From Rebecca billardiae RCC1528 (taxonomy: Eukaryota > Haptophyta): DNA of 64,000 nucleotides. This document shows positions 45,901 to 57,213 of the stretch, piece after piece; the stretch's first letter is position 1, and each line of letters begins with the position of its first letter. Under the pieces are notes generated by a model. The model searched no databases and had not been told where the DNA came from. It worked only from the letters and a program-made list of their open reading frames with translations. The stretch covers positions 1,798,001 to 1,862,000 of the forward strand of contig OZ251234.1 in the NCBI GenBank assembly GCA_965240325.2. The letters are read 5' to 3'. The position numbers and the translations under genes were made by a program.

Positions 45901-48449
45901 GAGACGAGCTGGGCGCTCTACTCGGACGCGACGGGCGGCTCGGAGGGCGAGGCGGGAGATTGGCGCGAGATTGCGTCCGCGCAGCTGCTGGTGAACGACA
46001 CGCTCGCGCCGAGCGCGGAGCTTGAGCTGGCCGACGGGCGCTACCGGTTTGTCATCGTCGACTGGTCCGCGCCACTGCGGCCTGCGCGCCTCCCCGCGCG
46101 CGCACGTGCGCTCACCACCCCTGTTGGCTGAGGGCATGGACGAGATGCAATCTCAAGGCTGAGTGCATGGCCGAGATGCAATCTCAAATCCAGCGGGGCT
46201 TGGACGAGATGCAATCTCAAATCCAGCGCGGTCGGCAGGCGGCGCGTGCACAGCTGTGAACGGATGACTGCAGCGAGCAGTGCGGCACTCCAAGTGCAGC
46301 GCAGCACCGGTGACGGCGCACCGCTCAGCCGAGCCCGCCCGCCGCCCGCGCCACCGCCGCGCCGCGCGCAGGTACGGTGACGGCATCTGCTGCGTGTTCG
46401 GCGCCGGCAGTTACACGCTCAGCCTCGACGGCGAGACCGTCGCGACGGGCGGACAATTCTTTTATTTCGAGGAGACGGATTTCGACACGCGCAGCTCGCC
46501 GCCCTCCGCGCCGCCGAGCCCGCCCGCGCCGCGCGAGCCGCCGTCGGCGCCGCCCAGCCCGCCCTCGCCGCCGCAGGAGGCGCTGCTCATCCGGATTAGT
46601 CCGGATGATTACCCGCTCGAGGTGAGCTGGACGCTCGAGCGCGACGCGGGCGGCGGCGTGTGGGCGCAGCTGGCCTCGGCCGCGCTCCCGCCGTCCGCCG
46701 AGCCGCAGGAGTGGACGGAGCGGCTGCTGGCGGGCCGGTACAACTTCACCATCCTCGATGAGTACGGCGACGGGCTGTGCTGGTGCGCGCGCGGAGCCGC
46801 ATGGAGCGCCAGGCGCGCCGAGCGCGCCAGGCCACGGCACGATTCCGCGCGTGCGCGCGCGCGCGGCGCCCTCGCGCGGTTGCGGGACCCCACTGCGGCG
46901 GCACGGTCGGCCGCGCGGCTGCGGCTGCGCGAAGAAGGCCGTCGCCTGACTGACCGCGCCTTGCTCGCCGGGCGCCACGCACACCACGCACACCGCCCGC
47001 TGGCCTGCCCTGCTGCGCAGCGAGTGGGGCGCGGGCTCCTACTCAGTGGAGCTGGGCGGGGAGCAGCTTGCAAGCGGAGGGGCGTTCGCAAGCTCAGAGA
47101 GCCGCGTGTTCTTCGCGCTGGCGCAGCCGCTGCCGCCGCCCAGCCCGCCGCCTAGCCCGCCGCCCAGCCCGCCGCCGCCGCCTCCCAGCCCGCCACCCAG
47201 CCCGCCGCCGAGCCCGCCGCCGCCACCGCCCAGCCCGCCGCCGAGCCCGATGCCGCCGCCGCCCAGCCCGCCGCCCAGCCCGCCGCCGCCGCCCCCCAGC
47301 CCGCCACCGAGCCCGCCGCCGTCGAGCCCGCCTCCGAGCCCGCCCCTATCACCGCCGCCGAGCTTGCCGCCAACTCCGCCGCCCAGCCCACCGCCGAGCC
47401 CACCCAGCCCGCCGCCATTCCCGCCACCGCCGCCGCCCACGCCGCCACCAAGCCCGCCACCGCCGAGCCCGCCTCCACGCCCACCGCCCAGCCCGCCGCC
47501 GCCGCCGCCGCCGCCACCGCCCAGCCCGCCTCCCAGCACGCCACCGCAACCCGCAAGGCCGCCGCCACCGCCGCCACCGCCGGCACCACCCCCCTCACCG
47601 CCGCCCTCGCCCACGCCTCCGCCCTCGCCGCAACCCTCGCCGCCGCCCGGCCCGCCGCCGCCCTCGCCACCTCCGAGCCCGCCGCCGCCGAGCGCCCCGC
47701 CAAGCCCGCCGCCAAGCCCGCCGCCCGCCCCGCCCGACCCTCCGCCGCGCCCGCCGCCCAGCCCGCCGCCGCTGCCCCCGCCGCTGCCGCCGATCACTGG
47801 CGACACGAGTATCTCGCGCGTGCGCGCGCAGGCGACGATGGCCGGGCAGCAGACCGACTGGAGCGAGGCCACACAATCCGGCCAGCAGCTCCGCGCCAAC
47901 TTCACCGCGGCCGTGGCGGCGGCGCTCAACCTGAGCGCGCCGGACGTGGAGATACTGGCCGTGCTCGACTCGAGCGTCACCGTGGTCTTCGACGTGCTGC
48001 ACAGCGAGAGCAGCGCGGCCGTCGTGCCGACGGTTGAGGCGCTGGCCGTCGTCGTCGCGGCGTCCGCCAAAGCGATCAGCGCTTCGGTCGAGGCCGCGAC
48101 GCGCACCAGCGTGCTCGCCGTCAGCGTGAGCTCGGTCGTCGCCGTCGAGAGCGGGGCGGCGGACGGCGGGACGGGCGGTGGCGCCGATGGCGCCGATGGC
48201 GATGACGACGACGGCGACGGCGACGGCAATGACGGCGGTGGCGGCGGCGACGGCGGCGGCGGCACGGACCCTCGCGCGGCGAGCGTGCCCACGACGCCGT
48301 TTGTGCAGAGCGTCGGCTTTGCTGTCGTGATCGGGGTTGCGTGCTGCCTCGTGCTCCTCGCATGCGCTGGCATTGCGCTCTACAGCATGAAGGCGCTTGT
48401 GCAGCAGCGGACCACGCAGACCATCCGCATCGGCGGGGCGCGGTTATGA
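42976..48449 (+). CDS. Membrane-anchored subtilisin-like serine protease, four exons
   Basis: Exons are 42976-44346, 44647-46064, 46372-46782 and 47021-48449 (1542 residues). Introns begin GTGCGG, GTCCGC and GTGCGC and end CGCAG, GCGCAG and GCGCAG; each join restores a conserved module. Order: signal peptide (about 1-20); I9-type prodomain from ARYIVSF; peptidase S8 domain of the proteinase K group with Asp in FVIDTGV, His in GHGTHCAGT, oxyanion Asn in ASGND and Ser in SGTSMATPH; then three modules of the form PDDYPxExSW...DGICCxxGxGxY alternating with Pro-rich SPPP rods; a folded region ([14 protein letters not shown]...); an acidic Gly/Asp linker; and one C-terminal membrane helix ([17 protein letters not shown]). 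It is probably a cell-surface or secretory-pathway protease. The ATG at 42976 fits the signal peptide and is kept in both upstream fragments. Confidence 0.85.
44443..44551 (+). other. Intron 1 GT/AC inverted microsatellite
   Basis: Within subtilase intron 1, a GT-rich run (GCGCGTGTGTGAGTGCGTGTGTGTGC, 44443-44470) is followed about 40 bp later by an AC-rich run (CACACACACACGCGC, 44510 onward). The two are complementary and could fold into a long hairpin inside the intron. The fold is inferred from base complementarity only. Confidence 0.6.
46139..46228 (+). repeat. Intron 2 tandem repeat of about 30 bp
   Basis: Three units containing 'GACGAGATGCAATCTCAA' or 'GCCGAGATGCAATCTCAA' lie in subtilase intron 2. 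Each core GAGAT-GCA-ATCTC is palindromic with a 3-bp centre. Confidence 0.8.
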
Positions 48450-48693
48450 GCTGCGCGCGCATCATGGCGCACGCCCCCCCCGAAAGCCTGCTTTGAAAGC
48501 ATCATATGCATCAGTCACAGTCGCGCGAGCGATCGACAGACAGCATCGTCATCCAGCCGATGATATATCGTCGTCGTGGCGGATGCATTCATGCATGCTG
48601 TGATATATGTAGTGTCGTCGTCGGACGAGTCGCCATATAAGACTGCTGCTGACTGCGGCCGCGGCGTGGGTTCGTGTCCTGCGATACTGATGG

Positions 48694-48760
<67 letters not shown>

Positions 48761-48769
48761 TATACATAC

Positions 48770-48830
<61 letters not shown>

Positions 48831-48831
48831 C
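48694..48831. repeat. Compound (TA)n/(CATA)n microsatellite
   Basis: TA dinucleotides alternate with CATA tetranucleotides over about 140 bp between the stops of the convergent subtilase and giant receptor-like genes. The surrounding 48450-48875 has no other recognisable feature. Confidence 0.95.
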
Positions 48832-48875
48832 TACTGCATGTGACACTGCTCATTGACAGCTAGGCTACTACAACA

Positions 48876-51800
48876 TCAGGCAGCGCCGATCGTGTGCAGC
48901 CAGTGCACGCACACGCCGACCGAGGTGGCGAGGAGCTCGTTGATCGCCTCGCCGGTCGCGCCGCCCTGCGAGAGCAGGCGGTCGACAAGCGCGGGGATGA
49001 GTACGGCGAGGGCGAGGATGATCGGCTCCTCGATGCTGAGCGTCTGCCCCTCGGCCAGCGTCCAGCTGAAGAGGAGGTAGCGCGTGCGCTCGTTTCCAAA
49101 CGCAAAGGCGTACGCCATGCACAGCCACGCGAGCGCGGCGAAGATGGCCCACATGGCCAGCCACGCGAGCGCGAGCCGCGCGCGCGGCGGCGGCGCGAGC
49201 GCGCGCGCGGCGCGGCCCAGCGCGCCGCGCAGCCCGAGCTGCGCGCGCGCCGCCTTGAGCGCCTCCTCCGCCACCATCTCGTCGTACCAGTCGACAAGCT
49301 CGGTGAAGGAGATCGCACCGTCGCCGTCCGCGTCGAGCTCGCGCGCGAGCGCGCGCACGCGGCGGGCGCGGAGCCGGAAGCCGAGGGAGTCGAGCAGCGC
49401 GGCGAACTCGGCCTCGTCGACGAAGCCGTTCCCATCCTCGTCGAACACGGCGAACTTGTGCCGGAGCAGCTCGATCGTCAGCGGGTCGAGGTTGTGGCCG
49501 GCGGTCGGCTGCAGAGACGACACGACTCCCAGCGGCATCGGCGCGGCGGCGGCGGGGGCCGAGGCGGCGGCGGCGGGGCGGACGGCGAGGGGCGGGATGG
49601 TCGGAGGCGCGGCGGCCGGCGCGGCCACCACCAAGCTGGCGGGTGCTGGCTGCGCCGGCTTGGTGGGCATCGGCGGGCTCGACGGGGGCGAGAGTGCCGG
49701 TGTGCCGTTGCGCGGGGCGCGCGCGTGTTGCGCGGCCGCGCCGCGCGCCGCGCCTGGCTTGCGCGGTCCATCCCGCGTGCGCTCCTCGCCCTCTCCCTCG
49801 GTGTCCTCACCACTCGCGGGCGCGTCGAGCTCCGGCGCGAGGCGCGGCGACATGGCGGGGCGGTGCTGCTCCGCCGAGCGCGCTGCGCCACCCGCCTTGC
49901 CCCGCGAGCCCGGGCGGCGCTCGCCGGCGGGGCCATCCGGAGTGAGCGCAGGCGGAGTCGGCGGCAGCGCGGAGCGCGCGTCTCCGTCCTCGTCCGAGAG
50001 CTCGTCGTCCGCGGCGACGATGGTGAGGCTCGCCGCCACGATCGCCCCGGGCGAGGGCGAGTCGGGCGCGTGCAGCTCGGGCGGCGAGCGGATGGGCTGC
50101 TCCGACGACACGCTGGCGTCGGCCGCAGCCGATCGCTGAGCGTCAGGCGCAACGCGTGGGCGCACGCCCGCGGAGCTGACGGGAGTCACGTCGTGCCTCG
50201 CGTCGGCGCGCTTGGCGGCGGGGCCGAGGCCGCCAACGGCCCTCGGCACCGCCACCCCGCGGGGGGGCACGGGCTCGGCCGCCCCAGGCTGCACCCCGTC
50301 CTCCCCGGCGCGGGCCGTCCCCACGCTGTCGCTCGCGCGTGCGCCGCTCGCACTACCGGACGCTGATGCCGCCGGCAGCGGCGCGGCCGGTGCGCGATCG
50401 AACCGACGCCAAGGCGCGCGGCCTTCGCGCTCGAGCGGCGTGACCGGCGCGGCGAGCGACTCCGAGGAGAACCGGCTGGAGCCGCGGCTGAACCGCGAGC
50501 CCGGCGCCGAGCCCGAGCTCGAGCCGGACCCTGGCCGGCCCGCCGTCGCCGCAGCCGTGTGCAGCGGAAGAGTCTGTCCGCGTGAGCGCCGAGCGTGCTC
50601 GCACGCCGCGCCGGGCTCGTCAGCGGAGACTCCGTCGCCCTCGGCGGAGACGAGCACCGCCGGCGCCGGCGACGCCGGCGTCGAGGGCGGCGCGCCGTCC
50701 GCCGGGGGCGCGCCCAGAGCCGGCGCGCGCGGCTCGTTCGGCCCAGCCGCTGAGGCCGGGGCGACCTCGGGTGGCGGGGCGGCCGCCGCGGCGGCGCCCG
50801 GCGCGGCGGCCGCCGCGGGCGCGTCCGCGGCCGCGGGCGCGCCGGTGCCGAGGCCTGCCAGCTCGCCCTGCAGCCACGAGCCGCCGTGTCGCCGGTCAGA
50901 GAACTTCCTCCGCAGCGCGAACGAGCTCGAGCGCGACGAGGCGCGCGAGCTCTCGAGCTGCGCGAGCGCGCCCGCCATCCCCCTCCGCACCGAGAGCGCA
51001 AAGGGTGCGCGCTCATGACTCCGCTCCTTCAGCTCCGCTTGGAGGAACGCGGCGAAGACGCGCTTCGAGAGCGGCGCGGCGCGGCGGCCGTAGCCCCAGC
51101 GGAAGATCGCGCGGAACAGCGCGAGCGCGGGCGCGGTGAGCGCGGCGGTGAGCAGCGCCGTCAGCACCGCGTGCGTCAGGTTGAGCTGCGCCGCCGCGCT
51201 GCCCTCCGACGACGCCGACGGCGACGCCGACAAAGACGCGTCCTCGTCCGTGCCGTCGTCGAATAGCATGCACGTGATGAGCAGGCCGAGCATCGCGATG
51301 GACCAGAAGGACTGGGCGAGCTCGGCGCGCTTGGCCTCCTCCGGGTCGGCGAACACGATGCCGAGCAGCGAGTGCTCGCTCTGCAGCTTGAGCAGCACGC
51401 GCCGCAGCAGCGACGTGAGAGCGTGGTCTGTTGAGCGGTCCGCGCGCCGCGGCGCCGCGGCGGGCGGCGCGGGCAGCTCGGCCACCGCCGCGCGCGCGCG
51501 CCGGCCGCGCGCGATGCGCTGCAGCACGGCCGCGGCCTCGTGCCGCTTCTCCAGGACGTAGTCGTCGAGCGCGTCCAGCCGCTCCTCGAGGCGCTCGGCG
51601 AGATCGGGCGGCAGGAGCGGCGGCGGCGGCGGGGGCGTCAGCGCCCGCGGCGCCGGTGCGCGCCCCTGCTCGCCGCCGCCGCCGCCGAGGGGACTCGGCA
51701 GCTCGGCGGCGGGCGCGGGGCTGACGGGCGCGGCGGGCGCGCGCCTGACGCCGCGAGCGCCCGCCATGATGAGCGCGAGCGTGGGCGCCGCCCCATCGCC

Positions 51801-54800
51801 AGCCGCGCCTGCCGCCTGCCGCCGATCGCGCGCCCGCGTGACCGCCAACGCCGCGGCCTCAGCTGCCACATACGGCGGCGGGGCAGGCTTCGACCGGGCG
51901 AACGAGCCGGGTGCGCTCGTGGCGCCGCCGCCGCCGCAACTCATCTCTGCGCGCTTGGCCACGCGCGCGCGCGCGCGCTCGGCAGCCTGCTCAGCCTCGC
52001 GCTTCGCCATGCGCTCCATCGCGCGCTCGGTCGAGCGGTGCGCCGCCTCCGCCGCCTCGCGCCTCCGCGCGCGCTCCGCCTTCTCCGCCGCCGCGCCGCC
52101 GCCGCCGCTGGCTCTGCCGCCGCCGCCCGTGAGCGCGGCGGCGACACTGGCGAACGAGGAGCCGCGCGAGACCGCCGCTCGCGCGGCGCCGAGGACTGAG
52201 CTCCCACCGGCGGAGTCGACCGAGTCCGAGCACGCCGAGTCCGAGCGAGCGGTGACAGTGCTCGCCTCCGCGCCGGCCTTTGAGTGACGCTTCACGTCTC
52301 CGAGCGTCGGCTGCAGCCGCGCGCTGAGCGCCTCGACGCGCGCGCGGCGGCGGCGCGTGTCGCGCACGTCGAGCGCGCCGAGCGCCGCCACGCTGAGCAC
52401 GCACGCGCCGCTCAGCGAGAGCACCGCCGCGAAGATCCAGGCGTTCGCCGCTACCTCCTCGGGCGTCGCCGAGAGCGGGCGCGACGCCTCCGCGGCGCTG
52501 AGCGTGTTCAGTTGGAAGGACTGGGCGTCCTGCCGCGCCTCGTCCGCCGAGGTGGGGACGCTCACGCCGGCGAAGTCGGTGAGGTGGTCGCACGCGCAGT
52601 AGTGCAGCGCCGGGTCCGCGCCCTCCACCGCCGAGCAGCCCGCGCCGTCCCACGCGCGCATGCTCTCGTCCCAAAAGACGCAGCCGCGCGACACGGTCGC
52701 CAACGACCGCTGCGCCGGCTGTGCGGCCGAGGGCGCGCCGAGCAAGCTCGGGATGGCAAGAAGGACGGGGAGGCCGAGCTCGCGCACGCGCAGCTCGGCG
52801 CCGTCGGCGTAGAGCGTGACGGAGAACACGGGCGTGCTCAGCCCGCTCGCGCCCGCGCCCGCCGCCGCGCCCTCGGCCGAGCTGTTCTGTCCGCGCACGT
52901 TGCGCGCGGTCGACCAGAGAACAACGTCGACGGCTGCGTCGGGCGCGACGGGTGATGGCAGCGAGGAGAGGATGGTGGGTGGGAGGTCGACCGCGCCGGC
53001 GCCGCCCGGGCCGCGCAGCGTCACGTTGCGCAGCTCGGCCGCGCCCGCGCGCAGCGCGCTCACATTCACGCTGCCGCTGCTAGCTGCCAGCTCGGCGCGC
53101 GCCTCGCCCGCCACAGCGCCGGCTAGGAGCGCAAGGCCCAGGGAAGACGCCGCGTCAGCCGCAGCGGCTCCGATGGCCTCCGCCTGAGCGGGCGCGAGCT
53201 CGGTCTCCGGCGCGGAGAGCGCGGCGTCCACCGCCTCCAGCAGCGCGCGCGCCGTGCCGCTGTCCAAGCCCTCCGACACCGACTGCGCAGCGAGCGCCGC
53301 CGCCTGCGCCGCCGCCCCCTGCTGCGCGCGCGCGCCGAGCGCGGCTGGTGGCACGCTGCGCAGCACGCTGCTGAGGGTCGACGCCGCGAGCGCGCGGCTC
53401 TCGGGCGTCGACGCGCCCGCGCCCGCCGCCCCGCCCGTCAGCTCGAGCAGCACCTCCGCCGCCGCGCCCAGCTCGCCCACGTCGCCGGACAACGCCGCCT
53501 CCGAGTCCGGCAGCTCGGCTGCCAGCGCCGCAAGCAGCTGGTTGGCCGTGTCACCGTGTCCGGTTGCGACGGCGACGCGCGCGCGCGCGAGCGCGGAGGC
53601 GAGCGCGGGCGCGCCGAGCGGCGCGGCGGGGGCTCGCACGTGCAGCGGCCCGGACTCGGCGCGCGACACCGCGCCGAGGGCATCCCGGACGAGCACCACG
53701 ACCGTGCGGTTGCCCGCCGGCAGCAGTGCGCTCGCGGATGGCGCGGCGCGCGCGGCGCCGAGCGCGAGCGGCGGGTTGGGAGGCGCGGCGCCGTCGGCGC
53801 CGGCGCGGCTGTGCGCGAAGGCGTAGCTGAGCGGCAGGTCCTCCGCGTCGTCCGTCCAGCCGGGCGCGCGCAGCCCGAACACCGTCTCCAGCGCGACGCC
53901 GCCGCCGGCCGGCGAGATTGCAATCTCGCCGCCGTACGGCGGGCGGTTGATACTGACGCTTACCTCACCATAGGCTTGGGCGGGTGCGGCACCGGCGGCG
54001 TCGAGGCGCGTGACGGCGAGGCGGAAGGAGTAGCGCGCGCCGGGCGTGAGTACGCCCGAGCGCAGCGCGAGCGCGGGCCCCGCCGCGCCCGTCGTCGTCA
54101 CGCCCTGCGCGTCGGCCAGGTCGAGCGCCGCGGCCGACTCGGCGCCACCCTCGCCCACAATCGAAGCGGACCATGCAAATTCGTACCGCGCTTCGCCCGA
54201 GGCGCGCGCGGCCTCCGAGTCCGGGTCGAGCCGCGTGACGATCGCGAGGCGCTCGGTGTCCAGCGCCCACGTCGGGTTGTACGCACGCCGCGCCAGCGGC
54301 GCGAACGAGATGGTGGGCAGCCGAGCCGATCCCGCCACCATCTGCACTCGAATCGAGGCGCGCGCGGGCGCGCTCGCGGCCGCGCCGTCCGCGACCGCGC
54401 GCGTGAGAGTGAGAGTGAGCGCGTACCAGCCCGCGCCGAGGTAGCCGGCGGGCAGGGTGAGGAGCGCGGAGGAGCCGTTGCTGTGCGCCGGCGGCAGCGG
54501 CACCTCCGAGCCGTCCGCCTCCGCACGCAGCCCCCACTCGAAGCGCAGCGCAGCGCTCGCGCCCGCGCCCGCTGTCGGCACGTTTGGGTCGAGTGAGGCC
54601 GACGCGTCGACCGACAGCGGCGCGTCGGTGGGCGCGCGCCGGTCGCCGCCCGCGATGACCGCGCGCAGGGGCTGCGGCGGGACGACGACGCGCACCGTCG
54701 CGCTCGCGCGCTGGCTCGGCGCCGCCACCATCGCCGCGCTCAGCTGCATCTCGTAGGCGTGAGACGCGCTCAGCGAGAACGGAGGGAGCAGCACTTCAGA

Positions 54801-56946
54801 CCGGGCCGCGCCCGAGAGGTCCGGGGCTGAGGGCGAGAAGTCCGGGGCGGCGTCGGCGGTGGGCGTGATCGAGAGGAGGCGCCATTCGAACGCGATCGCC
54901 GGCTCGAAGCCAGCCGGCCAGCACGCTGCGAGCTCTGCGCTGCCCTGCAGCAGCAGCGCCGAGGCCGCGCGCGCCACGCGCTCCGGTGGGCCAACAACCT
55001 CGAGCGAAGGCTCGGCGCCGCCCGAGCGCGACACGGCGAATTCGACGGTCTCCGAGGGTACGCCGAGCCACGAGGTGAGGCGGAGCAAGAAGACAAAGTC
55101 GCCGCGCACGCCGAGCGCGTCGGGCCCGAGCGTGAGCACCGCCGTGTCGGCGGGCAGCGCGCTCAGCCGCGCGTTGAGCGACGCGGCGCGCGCCGAGCGG
55201 CTCGGGTCGACGCGCCACTCAAAGGCGGCGGGGCCGATGCCGCCGCGCTCGGAGGAGGAGGCGTCGAGGGTGAGCGACGCGTCCGGGCAGCCGGAGAGGA
55301 GCGACGGGCCCGAGATCACGCCAACGGGCGTGGGGCACGGCGCCTCCTCGCCGCACGGCGCGTCCGCGTCGACGGCCGCCGCCTCTGCCGCCAGAGCATA
55401 GAGCTGCTCAGGCGCTGCGCAGCCGTGCGCGCAGGCCTTGGGCAGCAGCGCGGCCTCACGCACGCGCAGCGCGGCGCCGGGGCGCAGCGTGGTGAGCGCG
55501 TCGAGCTGCGCGACCAGCGTGCTGTCGTCCGCCCAGTAGCAATGCGGCGCCGCGCGGCCGCCGCCGCGCAGCAGGTCGACGCTGCCCTCGTCGAGCACGA
55601 CGCTGCACGGCTGCGCGCCCGACATGCCCGCGCGGTCGGTCGGCTGACCGTCGAAGCGCAGCAGCAGCGCGGTCGCCTCCGCGTTGTAGCGCGCCGAGAG
55701 CAGTCGTGGCGGGTGCAGCCCGACGAACTCGAAGGACACGCCGCCCTCCCCCTCCTCCCCCGCGTCCGCCTCCGCGGGCGTGAACTGCTGCCCGTTGAGC
55801 GACACGCGCACCGCCGCGCGCCCTGCGGCACCATACCGCGTGACCACCTCCACGTGCGAGCCGTTGGCGCGCGCCGGCGCGGAGGCGAGCGCGGCGCCAA
55901 AGGCGACGCGGAGCAGGCTCGGCTCGCCCAGCGCGTCGAGCCCCTCGCCGAACACGTCGACGCGCGTGCCGCCTTCCGCGTCGCCCGACGCAGGCACGAC
56001 CCGCCCCAGGCGCGGCTCGTCGTAATAGGCAAAGTGCGCACCGCCGCCAGCCGTGGTCGAGTGTGCGGTGCCGTTGCCCAGCGAGATCTCGAGGGCGTAC
56101 GACGCGGCCGAGCCGGACGGCGCAGGGGGGAGCGTGCAGCGCGCGCGGCTCGACCCGTCCGCCGCTGGGGCGAGTAGCGTCGCCGGCGCCGCGCAGCCGC
56201 CGCCGCCGCCGCCGCCGGCCAGCACGCAGCACAGCAGCCCGGCGCCGTACTCGGCAAAGCCCGAGCCCAGCACCGTCACCGCCGTGCCGCCGCGCACAGG
56301 CCCGCCGGGCGGGTGCACGGACGCGACCGCCACATCAGTGCCCAGCTCGTACAGCTCGAAGCGAATCGGGCCAAAGAGCGGCTCGACCTGCGCCGCGCCA
56401 CCGCCATCAGCGCCGAGCATGAGGCCGACTGTGAACGCACCGCGCGCGGCGGCTGGTACGGTGCAGACCGCGCGCGTCTCATCCAGCACGCGCGCAGGCG
56501 TGTGGAGCGCTGGCGCGTCGGCCGGAGGCGCGTCGAGCGCGGGCTGGCCTAGTGGCGTGAACGCGCAGTGCACCCCGTCGTCGCTGCCGCCACCGCTGCT
56601 CAGCGTGCCGAAGCCGCCACCGCGGAGCGTGATCTCAGCGGGCTCGCCAGCAGGAGCGCCGGTGGGAGAGGCGCTGAGAAGCATGGCGGTGACGACTGGC
56701 GGCGGCGGCGGCGGCGGCGGCGGCGGGCTGGGTGGCGGCGGGGGAGGCGACGATGAGGGCGGCGCCGAGGGCGGCAGGCTGGGCGGCGAGCTCGGCGGCG
56801 GCGGCGGCGGGAGAGGTGGCAGCTGCGGCGGCGAGCTTGGAGGCGGCATGCGCGGCGGCTGGCTCGGCGGGCTCGGCGGCGCGAACGGCTCCGTGCGCGG
56901 CGGTGGCGGCGGCAGCGGCGGCGAGCTCGGCGGCGGCGGCGGCAGT

Positions 56947-56977
<31 letters not shown>

Positions 56978-57181
56978 GCGAGGGCGGCGCACTTGGCGGT
57001 GTGCTCGGCGGCAGCAGCGGCGGCCCGTGGGGTGGCGACGATGGTGGCGGCATGGGCGGCGGCCGCGGCGGCGAGCTTGGAGGCGGCATGCGCGGCGGCT
57101 GGCTCGGCGGGCTCGGCGGCGCGAACGGCTCCGTGCGCGGCGGTGGCGGCGGCGGCGGCGGCGAGCTCGGCGGCGGCGGCG

Positions 57182-57213
<32 letters not shown>

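Noticed and set aside
44485-46137. 550-codon minus-strand Arg-rich ORF opposite subtilase exon 2
   Set aside because: It is a shadow of the SPPP-encoding strand with no domains.
48694-48831. Tyr/Ile-rich ORFs over the TA/CATA tract
   Set aside because: They are simple-repeat translations on both strands, not genes.
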